Shown here: in pieces, positions 53,353 through 61,890 of the stretch
Layout: each line of letters opens with the position of its first letter
Position numbering within the stretch: position 1 is the first letter of the stretch
Origin: Gemmatimonadota bacterium
Lineage (GTDB): Bacteria; Gemmatimonadota; Gemmatimonadetes; Gemmatimonadales; Gemmatimonadaceae
Assembly (NCBI GenBank): GCA_016714015.1
Contig: JADJNZ010000001.1
Coordinates: 62,001 to 126,000, forward strand
DNA: 64,000 bases
Reading direction: 5' to 3'
Position numbers and translations under genes: made by a program
Notes under the pieces: model-generated
The model's database searches: none
What the model saw: the letters and a program-made list of their open reading frames with translations, nothing else
What the model was told of the DNA's origin: nothing

Positions 53353-54144
53353 TCAGGCGCCGGTGTAGACGGGCTTCCGCTTCTCGAGGAAGGCGCGGAC
53401 GCCCTCCGCGTAGTCGGCGGTGCGACCGGCCTGCTGCATCAGCTGCGCCTCGAGCTCGAGTTGCTGCTCGATGGTGTGCCCCCACGAGGCGTTCATCGCG
53501 CGCTTGGTGAGCCCGAAGCCGCGCGTCGCCTGCGTGGCGAGCTGTTTCGCGAGATGGAGCGCGACCTCGTGCAGCTGCGCCGCGGGGACGACCTCCCAGA
53601 TGAGCCCCCACTCCTTCGCCTTCCCCGCCGGCATCTTGTCGGCGAGGAAGAACATCCCCGTCGCGCGCTGCGGCCCGACCAGCCGCGGCACGAAGAAGGT
53701 GCCGCTCGTATCGGGGATGAGCCCGAGCTTGGCGAAGCTCTCGACGAAGACCGCCTCCTCGGCGGCGATGGTGAGGTCGCAGGCGAACGCGAGGTTCGCG
53801 CCTGCCCCGGCGGCGACGCCGTTGACGGCGCAGATCACCGGCTTCTCGAGCTGGCGGATGGCGAGGACGATCGGATTGTATGCCTTCCGGACGATCTCGC
53901 TGATGTCCGGCATGGGCCCATCGCCCTGCGGGAGCGCTTCCTGCAGGTCCTGGCCGGCGCAGAAGCCGCGGCCGTTCCCGGTGAGGAGCACGGCGCGGAC
54001 GTCCCGGTCGCTCGCCGCGCGCGCGAGGGCCGCCTGCAGCTCGACCGCCATCGCGACGGTGAAGGAGTTGAGGACCTCAGGCCGATTGAGCGTGAGGACG
54101 AGGACGCCGTCGTGGAGCTCGGAGAGGACGAGGGGCGTAGGCAT
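53353..54144 (-). CDS. paaG: Epoxide/oxepin isomerase and enoyl-CoA hydratase family, PaaG
   Basis: A 263-residue crotonase-fold enzyme. The oxyanion hole is formed by GFCAGQDL and NGVAAGAGANLA; FVESFAKLGLIPDTSGTFF carries the acidic residue Asp near the active site, the hallmark of PaaG rather than a hydratase Glu. It converts the phenylacetyl-CoA epoxide to the oxepin. It is the first gene of the paaGHIJ operon. The ATG at 54144 is preceded by TATCTT at a 7-nt distance, consistent with a leaderless message. Confidence 0.93.
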   Translation of the reverse strand: MPTPLVLSELHDGVLVLTLNRPEVLNSFTVAMAVELQAALARAASDRDVRAVLLTGNGRGFCAGQDLQEALPQGDGPMPDISEIVRKAYNPIVLAIRQLEKPVICAVNGVAAGAGANLAFACDLTIAAEEAVFVESFAKLGLIPDTSGTFFVPRLVGPQRATGMFFLADKMPAGKAKEWGLIWEVVPAAQLHEVALHLAKQLATQATRGFGLTKRAMNASWGHTIEQQLELEAQLMQQAGRTADYAEGVRAFLEKRKPVYTGA

Positions 54145-54157
54145 GCGACATAAGATA
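54145..54157 (-). promoter_or_regulatory. TANNNT -10 element for the paaGHIJ operon
   Basis: On the minus strand TATCTT (54157-54152) ends 7 nt before the ATG of paaG, the distance expected for a leaderless transcript. Confidence 0.5.
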
Positions 54158-54250
54158 AGGCCGACCGGCGGTGGACGGGCGGCGCGCCCCGCCAGCGACC
54201 GGCCGCTCGGAGCGGTTCCCCGCGCCCCCACCCCTGCCCAGATTCCACGC

Positions 54251-56341
54251 ATGCCACGCACCCCCCTCGCCGGCTTCGACTGGCGTCGCATCGCCTACAA
54301 CGTCCTCGTCTCCCGCGCCCTCGACGACGTCGAGGAGGCGACGAACCGGAATCGCGCGACGGTCCCCAAGGACCACGTCGTCCTCTACCAGTTCTCGGCG
54401 CGCGGCCACGACGTGGCGCAGTGCATCCTCGGCGCGATGATCGACGGCCGCCACGATGCGGCGGGCGCGTACTACCGGAGCCGGCCGCTCCTGCTCTCCC
54501 TCGGCCTCCCGCTCGACGACGCGCTCGGGTCCCCGCTCGGGCGGGCCGGCGGCTTCTCCGACGGACGCGACATCGGCGTCGTCTGCAACCTGCCGAATCC
54601 CGAGGGGCCGGTCGTCCTGCCGATGTCGGGCGACGTGGGATCACAGTACACGCCGACCGCCGGGTGGGCGCAGGCGATCACCTATCACCGCGACACGCTG
54701 CAGGACGCGAGCTGGCAGGGATCGCTCGGCGTCGCGCTCGGCGGCGACGGCTCCGTGGCGACCAACGGGTTCTGGGCCGCGCTCACGATGGCGACCACGC
54801 TCAAGCTCCCGATGCTCTTCTATATCGAGGACAACGACCTCGGCATCTCGGTGAAGGGCGAGATGCAGACGCCGGGCGGGAACATCGCGAAGAACCTCGC
54901 GTCGTTCACGAACCTGTTCCTCCGCGACGGCGACGGCACCGATCCCGACGCGACGGCCCGGCTGCTGAAGGAGTGCGTCACGCACGTGCGGAGCGGCGCC
55001 GGCCCGGCGCTCGTGCACCTCACGCTGCCGCGGCTCTCGAGCCACTCGGGCCCCGACAACCAGAAGGGCTATCGCACCGACGCCGAGATCGCCGCCGACC
55101 AGGCGCGCGATCCGCTGCCGCGCCTGCGCGAGTACCTCGTGCCCGCCCTGCTCTCCGAGAAGGACTGGTCCGCGCTCGAACTCGAGGTCGCACACGACGT
55201 GGAGCGCGCGCTCGCCGCGGCGCGCGCGCGCCCCGCCCCCGATCCGGCGCAGATCGCGCGGCATGTGCGCGCCGACGACCGCGATGACGTGCGCGAGGCG
55301 TTCGGCGGCGTCCCGCGCCGCGTGCGTCGCGACCTCGGCGGTGACGCTACGCCGCGCGAGGACGGGGCGATGCTCCGGTTCGCGGAGGCGGTGCGGCGCA
55401 CGCTGTGGCGCGAACTCGAGGTGAATCCTCGCGTCGTCGTCTTCGGCGAGGACGTCGGGAAGAAGGGCGGCGTGCACCTCGTCACCGAGGGCCTGCAGAA
55501 GCAGTTCGGCAAGGACCGCGTCTTCGACACCAGCCTGTCCGAGGAGGGGATCATCGGACGCGCGTCCGGCCTCGCGATCAGCGGGTTGATGCCGGTCGCC
55601 GAGATCCAGTTCCGGAAGTACGCCGACCCGGCGACGGAGCAACTCAACAACACCGGGACGATGCGGTGGCGCACCGCGAACCGCTTCGCCGCGCCGATGG
55701 TGGTGCGGATGCCCGGCGGGTTCGGCAAGGACGTGGGCGACCCGTGGCACTCGCTGAGCGACGAGGTGCGCTTCGCGCACGCGTACGGCTGGCAGGTCGC
55801 GATCCCGTCGAACGCGGCGGATGCGGTGGGGTTGCTTCGCGCGGCGATGCGGTCGCCGGACCCGACGATCTTCTTCGAGCACCGCTCGCTGCTCATGACG
55901 GGTGACGGCAGCGCGCGTTATCCGGGTGATGACTACGTGCTGCCGTTCGGGCAGGCGCGCGTGGTGCAGCCGGGACGCGCCCTCACGCTCGTGAGCTGGG
56001 GCGCGATGGTGCATCGCTGCGGGGACGCGGCCGCGCGGTTCCCGGGCGAGGTGGAGCTGCTCGACCTGCGCACGATCGCCCCGTGGGATCGCGACGCGGT
56101 CCTCCAGTCGGTGACGAAGACGGGGCGCTGCCTCATCGTGCACGAGGACAACCTCACGGCGGGCTTCGGTGCCGAGGTCGCGGCCTACGTCGCGCAGGAG
56201 GCCTTCTGGCATCTCGACGCGCCGGTGCGGCGCCTCGCGCCGAATGACATCCCCATGCCGTACCACCCCGTGCTGCTCGAGGCGGTGCTGCCGGATGCGG
56301 ACCGGGTGGCGATCGCGATCGAGGAGATACTGCGCGCGTGA
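54251..56341 (+). CDS. Fused E1 alpha-beta of a branched-chain 2-oxoacid dehydrogenase
   Basis: A 696-residue fusion of both E1 subunits. The alpha half (about 1-365) has the thiamine-diphosphate motif GGDGSVAT (GDGS 165-168) ending at N195 in EDNDLG and the phosphate-loop RLSSHSGPDN. The beta half (about 370-696) begins FAEAVRRTLWRELEVNP, with VVVFGEDVG and FEHRSLLM. Fused E1 is common in several phyla and forms the entry point of the 2-oxoisovalerate/pyruvate dehydrogenase complex. No E2 or E3 gene is in the window. The ATG at 54251 was chosen because the family starts about there and earlier codons overlap the divergent paaG. Confidence 0.93.
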   Translation: MPRTPLAGFDWRRIAYNVLVSRALDDVEEATNRNRATVPKDHVVLYQFSARGHDVAQCILGAMIDGRHDAAGAYYRSRPLLLSLGLPLDDALGSPLGRAGGFSDGRDIGVVCNLPNPEGPVVLPMSGDVGSQYTPTAGWAQAITYHRDTLQDASWQGSLGVALGGDGSVATNGFWAALTMATTLKLPMLFYIEDNDLGISVKGEMQTPGGNIAKNLASFTNLFLRDGDGTDPDATARLLKECVTHVRSGAGPALVHLTLPRLSSHSGPDNQKGYRTDAEIAADQARDPLPRLREYLVPALLSEKDWSALELEVAHDVERALAAARARPAPDPAQIARHVRADDRDDVREAFGGVPRRVRRDLGGDATPREDGAMLRFAEAVRRTLWRELEVNPRVVVFGEDVGKKGGVHLVTEGLQKQFGKDRVFDTSLSEEGIIGRASGLAISGLMPVAEIQFRKYADPATEQLNNTGTMRWRTANRFAAPMVVRMPGGFGKDVGDPWHSLSDEVRFAHAYGWQVAIPSNAADAVGLLRAAMRSPDPTIFFEHRSLLMTGDGSARYPGDDYVLPFGQARVVQPGRALTLVSWGAMVHRCGDAAARFPGEVELLDLRTIAPWDRDAVLQSVTKTGRCLIVHEDNLTAGFGAEVAAYVAQEAFWHLDAPVRRLAPNDIPMPYHPVLLEAVLPDADRVAIAIEEILRA

Positions 56342-56417
56342 GCGGGATGAAGGCTGAAGGATGAAAGAGCGGAGGCCGTACGGCCTCCGCCCCTTCGACC
56401 TTCGACTTTCATCCCGC
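56342..56417. repeat. Intergenic palindrome, copy B with 22-bp core
   Basis: Outer arms GCGGGATGAA (56342-56351) and TTCATCCCGC (56408-56417) are perfect; between them is a perfect 22-bp palindrome at 56369-56390 (first half GCGGAGGCCGT). The same 22-bp core occurs at 58146. It begins at the stop of the E1 gene and ends at the -35 of the MATE promoter. Confidence 0.85.
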
Positions 56418-56447
56418 TTGACGAACCACAGCCAGGCCGCTTACTCT
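56418..56447 (+). promoter_or_regulatory. Promoter of the MATE gene
   Basis: TTGACG (56418-56423) and TACTCT (56442-56447) are 18 bp apart. A start near 56454 would give a leader of about 220 nt before the GTG at 56676. Confidence 0.55.
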
Positions 56448-56675
56448 GAAACGTCTTCCCAACTTGGGTGCCCAGATGGACCAGTCCCCTCTCAACGACA
56501 TGACCCGGCGTGACCGGACGGCGAGCTTCGGCTCGTCCGCGCCTGTCTCGGGCATGGCCGTCGGAGCGGGGCTCCTCGGGTAGCAGCGACCAGACGCGTC
56601 GCTCCTCGGGATCACGCCCTCCCTGCTCCGGTCCGCAGCGAGGGCGTTCTCATATCCGATCCCACGAGGTCCTCT
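56448..56675 (+). ncRNA. Structured 5' leader of the MATE gene, candidate cis-regulatory RNA
   Basis: The stretch 56342-56675 (334 bp) has no established gene. After the promoter it holds a row of hairpins: CGAGC-TTCG-GCTCG (56522-56535, a UUCG tetraloop stem extended by CGGA/TCCG), GGAGC-GGG-GCTCC (56563-56575), AGCGAC/GTCGCT (56585-56603) and ACGCCCTC/GAGGGCGT (56614-56647). A GAGGT ribosome-binding site (56666-56670) follows. A 35-codon frame (56476-56583) lies inside it. I cannot match it to a known riboswitch class. Confidence 0.45.
56476..56583 (+). CDS. Possible 35-codon upstream ORF in the MATE leader
   Basis: An ATG frame of 35 codons ending in TAG, with high G/C at third positions. 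Its start lacks a good ribosome-binding site and it covers the UUCG hairpin, so it may be chance. If translated it could be a leader peptide coupling ribosome movement to leader folding. No homology is recognised. Confidence 0.2.
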   Translation: MDQSPLNDMTRRDRTASFGSSAPVSGMAVGAGLLG

Positions 56676-58115
56676 GTGCATAGCCCTACCGAACACCCCG
56701 CGCCCATCACGCCCGCGCCGCACGACACGCCCGGCGGCCTCTGGCGCGACCTGAAGGACGCGCTCCGCGGCACCGAACACGACTACACCAGCGGTGCGCT
56801 CGGCCGCGCGATCTTCCTCCTCGCCGTCCCCATGGTCGTGGAGATGTCGATGGAGTCGCTCTTCGCCGTCGTCGACATCATGTTCGTCGGACGGCTCGGC
56901 CCCACCGCCGTCGCGGTCGTGGGGCTCACCGAGTCGTTGATGATCGTGATCTACACGCTCGGCTTCGGCCTCAGCATCGGCGCGACGGCGACGGTGGCGC
57001 GACGCATCGGCGAGAAGGATCCCGATGGCGCGGCGCGCACCGCGGTGCAGGTCCTCCTGCTCGGCGCCCTGCTCTCGGGGACCATCGGGCTCGTCGGAGC
57101 GATCTTCGCGCCGCAGCTGCTCGCGCTCATGGGCGCGGCTCCCGAGGTGATCGCGATGGGCACCGGCTACGCCCGCGTGATGCTCGGCGGCAGCGCGACG
57201 GCGTTCCTGCTGTTCGTGATCAACGCCACCTTCCGCGGCGCGGGCGACCCCGCCGTGGCGATGCGCGTGCTCATCGTCGCGAACTCGATCAACATGGTGC
57301 TCGACCCGATGTTCATCTTCGGCGTCGGCCCGTTCCCCGAGCTCGGCGTGACCGGCGCCGCGGTCGCGACGACCATCGGGCGCGCGACCGGGTTCTGCAT
57401 CGCGCTCTGGATGATGATGCGCGGCAGCGGGCACCTGCGCGTGCGGCGTGAGCATGTGCGCGTGGAGCCGGCGACCATGATGGCGATCATCCGGCTCTCG
57501 ACCGCAGGGACCTTCCAGACGGCGATCGGCACGATGAGCTGGATGGCGATGATCCGTGTCGTCGCCGGCTTCGGGAGCGTGGCGATGGCCGGCTACACGA
57601 TCGCCGTGCGTCTCGCGATCTTCGCGTTCATGCCGGCCTTCGGTCTCGGCGGCGCCGCCGCGACGCTCGTCGGGCAGTCACTCGGCGCGAAGAAGCCCGA
57701 GCGCGCCGCCGAGGCCGTGCGGGTCGCGACCAGGTACGACGTCGTGTTCATGGCCACGCTCGGCCTGATCTTCGCGGTCTTCGCGCACCGGATCATCGGC
57801 ATCTTCACGCAGGACCCGGCGACGGCGGCGGTCGCCGTGCGCGGGATCCGGATCATGGCCCTGGGGTTCCCACTCTTCGGCGCGGGGATGGTGCTCGAGC
57901 AGGCCTTCAACGGCGCCGGCGACACCTGGACGCCGACTTGGATCAACCTGATCGTGTACTGGCTGATCCAGATCCCGCTCGCGTGGGCGCTGGCCTATCC
58001 GCTGGGCTTCGCGCAGGACGGCGTCTTCGTGGCGGTGACGGTGGCGTACTGCGTGTTCGTGGTGGTGGCGTATGTGCTGTTCAGGCGCGGACGCTGGAAG
58101 CTGAAGCACGTCTGA
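56676..58115 (+). CDS. MATE family multidrug/metabolite exporter
   Basis: A 479-residue inner-membrane transporter of the MATE family (about 12 helices in two bundles; the first 40 residues are a soluble extension). Conserved segments are AVPMVVEMSMESLFAVVDIMFVGRLG near helix 1 and its repeat around residue 270-300, in short pieces. MATE proteins extrude cationic compounds in exchange for Na+ or H+. The start is GTG at 56676 with GAGGT 5 nt upstream. It has a long structured leader that may regulate it. A palindrome follows after its stop. Confidence 0.92.
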   Translation: MHSPTEHPAPITPAPHDTPGGLWRDLKDALRGTEHDYTSGALGRAIFLLAVPMVVEMSMESLFAVVDIMFVGRLGPTAVAVVGLTESLMIVIYTLGFGLSIGATATVARRIGEKDPDGAARTAVQVLLLGALLSGTIGLVGAIFAPQLLALMGAAPEVIAMGTGYARVMLGGSATAFLLFVINATFRGAGDPAVAMRVLIVANSINMVLDPMFIFGVGPFPELGVTGAAVATTIGRATGFCIALWMMMRGSGHLRVRREHVRVEPATMMAIIRLSTAGTFQTAIGTMSWMAMIRVVAGFGSVAMAGYTIAVRLAIFAFMPAFGLGGAAATLVGQSLGAKKPERAAEAVRVATRYDVVFMATLGLIFAVFAHRIIGIFTQDPATAAVAVRGIRIMALGFPLFGAGMVLEQAFNGAGDTWTPTWINLIVYWLIQIPLAWALAYPLGFAQDGVFVAVTVAYCVFVVVAYVLFRRGRWKLKHV

Positions 58116-58125
58116 AGCGACGAGG

Positions 58126-58187
58126 AAGGCCGAAGGATGAAGGGGCGGAGGCCGTACGGCCTCCGCTCTTTCGTCCTTCAGCCTTCT
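58126..58187. repeat. Intergenic palindrome, copy C with identical 22-bp core
   Basis: Arms at 58126-58142 and 58171-58187 pair over 15 of 17 positions (GAAGGCCGAAGG type) around the same 22-bp palindrome as copy B, here at 58146-58167. It lies between the convergent MATE gene and the gene at 58192 and probably terminates both. Confidence 0.85.
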
Positions 58188-58191
58188 TCGT

Positions 58192-58674
58192 TCACCGACC
58201 CCGCAGCGCCTCGGCGATCTCGGCCTCCGTCGCCGCACGCGGGTACCGATCGCCGCGCTCGTTGCGCTCCATCAGTGGTTCGATCGCTTCCACGCGGCCT
58301 GACGCGCTCACCCTCACGAAGACCTCGGCCGTGTTGTAGGCCTCGTGCTTCCCCTGCTTGATGGTGAAGACGAGCAGCCAGGGGGTGCCGGTGGCCCACT
58401 GCTTCGTCACGGCGTAGTGGCCCGTCGCGCCGTAGCGGGTGAGCGCGATCGGCCGCGACTCGCGCGTGCCGCCGCGCATCGTGATCGCGCGCGCCGAGAC
58501 GTCGGCCTCCGGTTCGTCGGTATGGTGGTGCCCCTCGACGAGCAGCACCGCGCCCGGCACGGGCGGGGTGTCGCGCACCTCGCGGATCTCCAGCCGCGGC
58601 GGGCCGAAGCGGGCGGCGGCGGCGAGGAGCAGCGCGGTGAACGGTAGCGCGAACGCGAGCGGACGATGACGCAT
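58192..58674 (-). CDS. Small exported protein of unknown function
   Basis: A 160-residue protein. An N-terminal hydrophobic stretch (about 5-22) suggests export. The middle part contains GHHHTDEPEADVSARA and YAVTKQWATGTPWLLVFTIKQG, a strand pattern reminiscent of FixH/YtkA-like domains, but the match is weak. A three-His run (GHHH) could bind metal. The ATG at 58674 is supported by an AGGAG about 7 nt upstream. Function is not known. Confidence 0.65.
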   Translation of the reverse strand: MRHRPLAFALPFTALLLAAAARFGPPRLEIREVRDTPPVPGAVLLVEGHHHTDEPEADVSARAITMRGGTRESRPIALTRYGATGHYAVTKQWATGTPWLLVFTIKQGKHEAYNTAEVFVRVSASGRVEAIEPLMERNERGDRYPRAATEAEIAEALRGR

Positions 58675-58802
58675 GGCAGTCTCCTGTCGGTGATGGACAT
58701 CACTCCGATGCCGCGACGGGGCCGAGCGTGTACGGGCGCGCGGATTGCGCTCCGCCACCCCGGCCCCGAGCTTCTTCAGGAACTCCTCCGGCCCCGGACC
58801 GC

Positions 58803-60215
58803 ATGAAGCTCCGCCACCTGCTCGCCGCGATCGTCTACGGACTCATCGCCTACGGGATCTTCGCGCGGAACGAGCCTGTCTCCGACTCGTTGCTGATCCT
58901 CGTCTCGATCAGCTTCCTCTTCGGCATCCCGTTCGGCGTCGGGTACCTCATGGCCCGCGGGATGCAGTCGGAGCACGCGGCCGTCGCCGCGATGTCCGGC
59001 TGGCTCCCGGTGATGGTCGCGATCGGGTTCCTCTTCGCGACGGGGTTCGAGGGGACGATCTGCATCGTGATGGCGCTGCCGTTCATCCTCGCCGGCGCAG
59101 CGGCAGGCGGGCTCTTCGCGCACCTCCGGGCGCGGGCCGAGGCCCGCGACCGGCGCCTCGAGATGGGGGCGGTCCTCGTGCTTCCGTTCCTCCTCTCGCC
59201 GCTCGAACGCCGGCTCGAGTCCCCCGACCGGTTCGCCGAGTCGGTGACGACGATCGAGATCGCCGCGTCGCCCGCCCGCGTGTGGGACGAGATCGCCGAG
59301 GTGGACACCATCCGCGCCGAGGAGCGCGGACGCGCGCTGTACACGTCGATCGGCTTCCCGCCGCCGCTGGCCGCGACGCTCGACCTCCCGCAGGAGGGCG
59401 GCATCCGCCGCGCGAGCTTCGGCGGAGGCGTGCTCTTCACCGAGACGATCACCGACTGGGAGCCGGAGCAGCGCATCGCATTCGAGATCGACCCGTCGTT
59501 CGCCGAGGGAGAACCGGCGCTCGATCCGCACGTGCGGATCGGCGGACGCTACTTCGATGTGCTCTCCGGCGCGTACGTCATCGAGCCGATCGACGCCGCC
59601 CGCGTGCGACTCGTCCTCACGAGCCGGCACCGCGTGAGCACGCGGTTCAATGTCTACGCGGGCTGGTGGAGCGAGCGCGTGATGCAGAGCGTCCAGCGCG
59701 AGATCCTCGCGGTGATCAAGGCGCGGGCAGAGGACGCGACGCGCGCGCCCAAGGCGCGGCTGCGGGCGGCGACCGCCGCCCGCGGGCTGCGCGAGTCGGC
59801 CGCGCCCCGCGTGGCGAACTCGTTCGAGACGGGATTCTCCGTCGTGGGCGACTTCCCCGGCCGGACCGATGTCTACGCCGACAGCGTCGTCGTGCTCGTG
59901 CGCGGCGGCCGCATCGCCTGGCCGCGGCTCGGCGCGGGCGAGGTGCACGACTCCACCACCGCCTCGCTGGCGCAGCCCTCAGGGGAGTCGTGGATCGCCG
60001 GACGGGAGAGCCGCGGGCTCGTCTTCGAGCATGCGACCGTCGGCGACTCGGCAGGGCTCGGTCCCATGCTGCGCTTCACGATCCCGCGCGAGCCGGGTGA
60101 ATCGCTCGAGGGCCGGTGGGTGGTCTTCACGCATCATCTCACCGTGCCGAAGACGACCGACAACCCGTACGGCACGGCGTGGGCGTACACGCACGCGGTG
60201 CTCGCCCGGCGATAG
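58803..60215 (+). CDS. Membrane protein with an SRPBCC (START-like) domain
   Basis: A 470-residue protein. Three to four hydrophobic helices lie at the N-terminus (about 5-22, 28-50, 64-80, 84-104). The next part (about 145-310) has the SRPBCC pattern: VTTIEIAASPARVWDEIAEVD at the start, a central GGRYFDVLSGAY and a long C-terminal helix (SERVMQSVQREILAVI), which form a lipid- or ligand-binding pocket. The last 150 residues are uncharacterised beta-rich sequence. The ATG at 58803 opens the first helix. Its stop directly abuts paaD. Function unknown. Confidence 0.72.
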   Translation: MKLRHLLAAIVYGLIAYGIFARNEPVSDSLLILVSISFLFGIPFGVGYLMARGMQSEHAAVAAMSGWLPVMVAIGFLFATGFEGTICIVMALPFILAGAAAGGLFAHLRARAEARDRRLEMGAVLVLPFLLSPLERRLESPDRFAESVTTIEIAASPARVWDEIAEVDTIRAEERGRALYTSIGFPPPLAATLDLPQEGGIRRASFGGGVLFTETITDWEPEQRIAFEIDPSFAEGEPALDPHVRIGGRYFDVLSGAYVIEPIDAARVRLVLTSRHRVSTRFNVYAGWWSERVMQSVQREILAVIKARAEDATRAPKARLRAATAARGLRESAAPRVANSFETGFSVVGDFPGRTDVYADSVVVLVRGGRIAWPRLGAGEVHDSTTASLAQPSGESWIAGRESRGLVFEHATVGDSAGLGPMLRFTIPREPGESLEGRWVVFTHHLTVPKTTDNPYGTAWAYTHAVLARR

Positions 60216-60716
60216 CTAGATCGGCTTGAACTCGTCGAACGGCTGCCGGCAGCTCCGGCAGACATGGATCGCCTTGCACGCCGTGCTGCCGAACTCGCTG
60301 CGCAGTTCGGTGTCGGAGGAGCCGCACCAGGGACAGGGCACGGCGGCCCGCGCGCGCGAGAGCGTGATGAGTCCGCCCTGTTCGGCGCGGCCCGGCGGCG
60401 CGATGCCGTAGGCGCGCAGCTTCTCGCGCGCGTCGGGGCCGATCCAGTCAGTGGTCCAGGCCGGGCTGAGCACCGTCCGCACCTCGACGCGCGCGACGCC
60501 GGCGCCGGCGAGGGCGGCCCGGATGTCCTTCTCGATCTCGAACATCGCCGGGCAGCCCGAGTAGGTCGGCGTGATCGTGACGGTGACGCTGCCGTCGTCC
60601 GCACTGGCCACGTCGCGCACGATGCCGAGCTCGACGACCGAGATCACCGGCACCTCGGGATCGGGAACGGTACCGAGCACCTCGAGGAGGCGTTCGCGGG
60701 TGAGCGGCGCGGGCAT
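60216..60716 (-). CDS. paaD: Phenylacetyl-CoA epoxidase subunit PaaD
   Basis: A 166-residue member of the PaaD / SufT-like (DUF59) group. The N-terminal DPEVPVISVVELGIV and YSGCPAMFEIE are its signature; the C-terminal CPWCGSS plus ACKAIHVCRSC form a zinc-type four-Cys site. PaaD is needed to mature the epoxidase iron centres. It follows paaC by 23 bp. The last codon of the paaABCD block here; paaE is not present downstream. Confidence 0.95.
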   Translation of the reverse strand: MPAPLTRERLLEVLGTVPDPEVPVISVVELGIVRDVASADDGSVTVTITPTYSGCPAMFEIEKDIRAALAGAGVARVEVRTVLSPAWTTDWIGPDAREKLRAYGIAPPGRAEQGGLITLSRARAAVPCPWCGSSDTELRSEFGSTACKAIHVCRSCRQPFDEFKPI

Positions 60717-60739
60717 CGCGGTCGGCGCGGGAGGCCGCG

Positions 60740-61588
60740 CTACCAGGTGGCGCCCGGGTGCGAGCGCGCGACGATCTGCATCGTCGCGAGCAGGTGCCCG
60801 AGGTGCTCGGTGTGCTTGCCCACGCGCCCGCCACGGCGCATGGCCCCATCGGCCGGCCGCACGAGCGTCGCGCGCGCGAGGACGTCGTCGACGATCGCGT
60901 CCCAGCGCGTCCTGATCCCGGCGAGGTCGACGTCGACGCCGAGCGCTGCGACCGCAGCATCGACCCCGTCGCGTTCGAAGAGCTCCGCGGTGTAGCGCCA
61001 GAGGCCGTCAAACGCGCGCTGCACGCGGGCGTGGCTCTCCTCCGTCCCGTCGCCAAGCCGGATGATCCACTCGCTGGAGTGCCGGAGGTGGTACTTGTCC
61101 TCCTTGATCGCCTTCGCCGCGATGGCGGCGAGCTGGGCGTGCCCGCACTTCCCGAGCGCTTCCCACATGAGCAGGCTGTAGGCGTCGAAGAGGAACTGCC
61201 GCACTATCGTCTGCGCGAAGTCCCCGTTGGGCTGCTCGACGAGGAGCGCGTTCCGGAACTGCACGCCGTCGCGGAAGTACGCGAGCGCGTCCTCGTCACG
61301 GCCGGCCCCCTCGACCTCGCCGGCGAGCTTGAGGAGGCTCACCGACTGCCCGATGAGATCGAGCGAGACGTTGGCGAGCGCGATGTCCTCCTCGATGATG
61401 GGCGCGTGCCCGCACCACTCGGACAGACGGTGCCCGAGGATGAGCCGATCGTCCCCGAGCCGCTGGAGGTACTCGAAGAGCGGCGCGCCGAGCGCCGGAC
61501 CGCGGACGCCCGCGACCTTTTGCACTCCGCCTTCCGCGGCGCCGGTCGCGATCCCCGGCTCCTCCTCGTCGTGCTCGGGCGTCCGCAT
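60740..61588 (-). CDS. paaC: Phenylacetyl-CoA epoxidase structural subunit PaaC
   Basis: A 282-residue ferritin-like helical protein that pairs with PaaA and stabilises the oxygenase. Family segments: DDRLILGHRLSEWCGHAP, EEDIALANVSLDLIGQ, QPNGDFAQTIVRQFLFDAY and KEDKYHLRHSSEWIIRLGDG. It lacks a full iron site, as is normal for PaaC. An about 35-residue N-terminal extension is probably disordered. The start overlaps the stop of paaB by one base (TGATG). Confidence 0.96.
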   Translation of the reverse strand: MRTPEHDEEEPGIATGAAEGGVQKVAGVRGPALGAPLFEYLQRLGDDRLILGHRLSEWCGHAPIIEEDIALANVSLDLIGQSVSLLKLAGEVEGAGRDEDALAYFRDGVQFRNALLVEQPNGDFAQTIVRQFLFDAYSLLMWEALGKCGHAQLAAIAAKAIKEDKYHLRHSSEWIIRLGDGTEESHARVQRAFDGLWRYTAELFERDGVDAAVAALGVDVDLAGIRTRWDAIVDDVLARATLVRPADGAMRRGGRVGKHTEHLGHLLATMQIVARSHPGATW

Positions 61589-61890
61589 CAGAACACCTTC
61601 ACGCCGCGCGGGACCTTGTAGAACTGGGGATGCCGGTACGGCTTGTCGTTCCCCGGATCGAAGAACGGCCCCGCCTCGCTCGGCGCCGACGCCGTGATCG
61701 CCCAGCTCGGCACGACCCAGAGGTTCACGGCCTCCCCGCGGCGGGTGTACACGTCGCGCGCATTCTGCATCGCATGCTCCGCGTCGGTCGCGTGGACCGA
61801 GCCCGCATGCTCGAAGGGCTGTCCCTGCCCGCCCTGCGTGAAGACCTCCCAGAGGGGCCAGTGGCTGTCATCCTTGCCGTTCACCGTCAT
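61588..61890 (-). CDS. paaB: Phenylacetyl-CoA epoxidase subunit PaaB
   Basis: A 100-residue small subunit, with LWEVFTQGGQGQPFEHAGSVHATDAEHA (in short segments), ARDVYTRRGEAVNLWVVP and ASAPSEAGPFFDP as family markers. It bridges PaaAC units. It overlaps paaA by ATGA and paaC by one base. The ATG at 61890 fits the family start. Confidence 0.96.
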   Translation of the reverse strand: MTVNGKDDSHWPLWEVFTQGGQGQPFEHAGSVHATDAEHAMQNARDVYTRRGEAVNLWVVPSWAITASAPSEAGPFFDPGNDKPYRHPQFYKVPRGVKVF

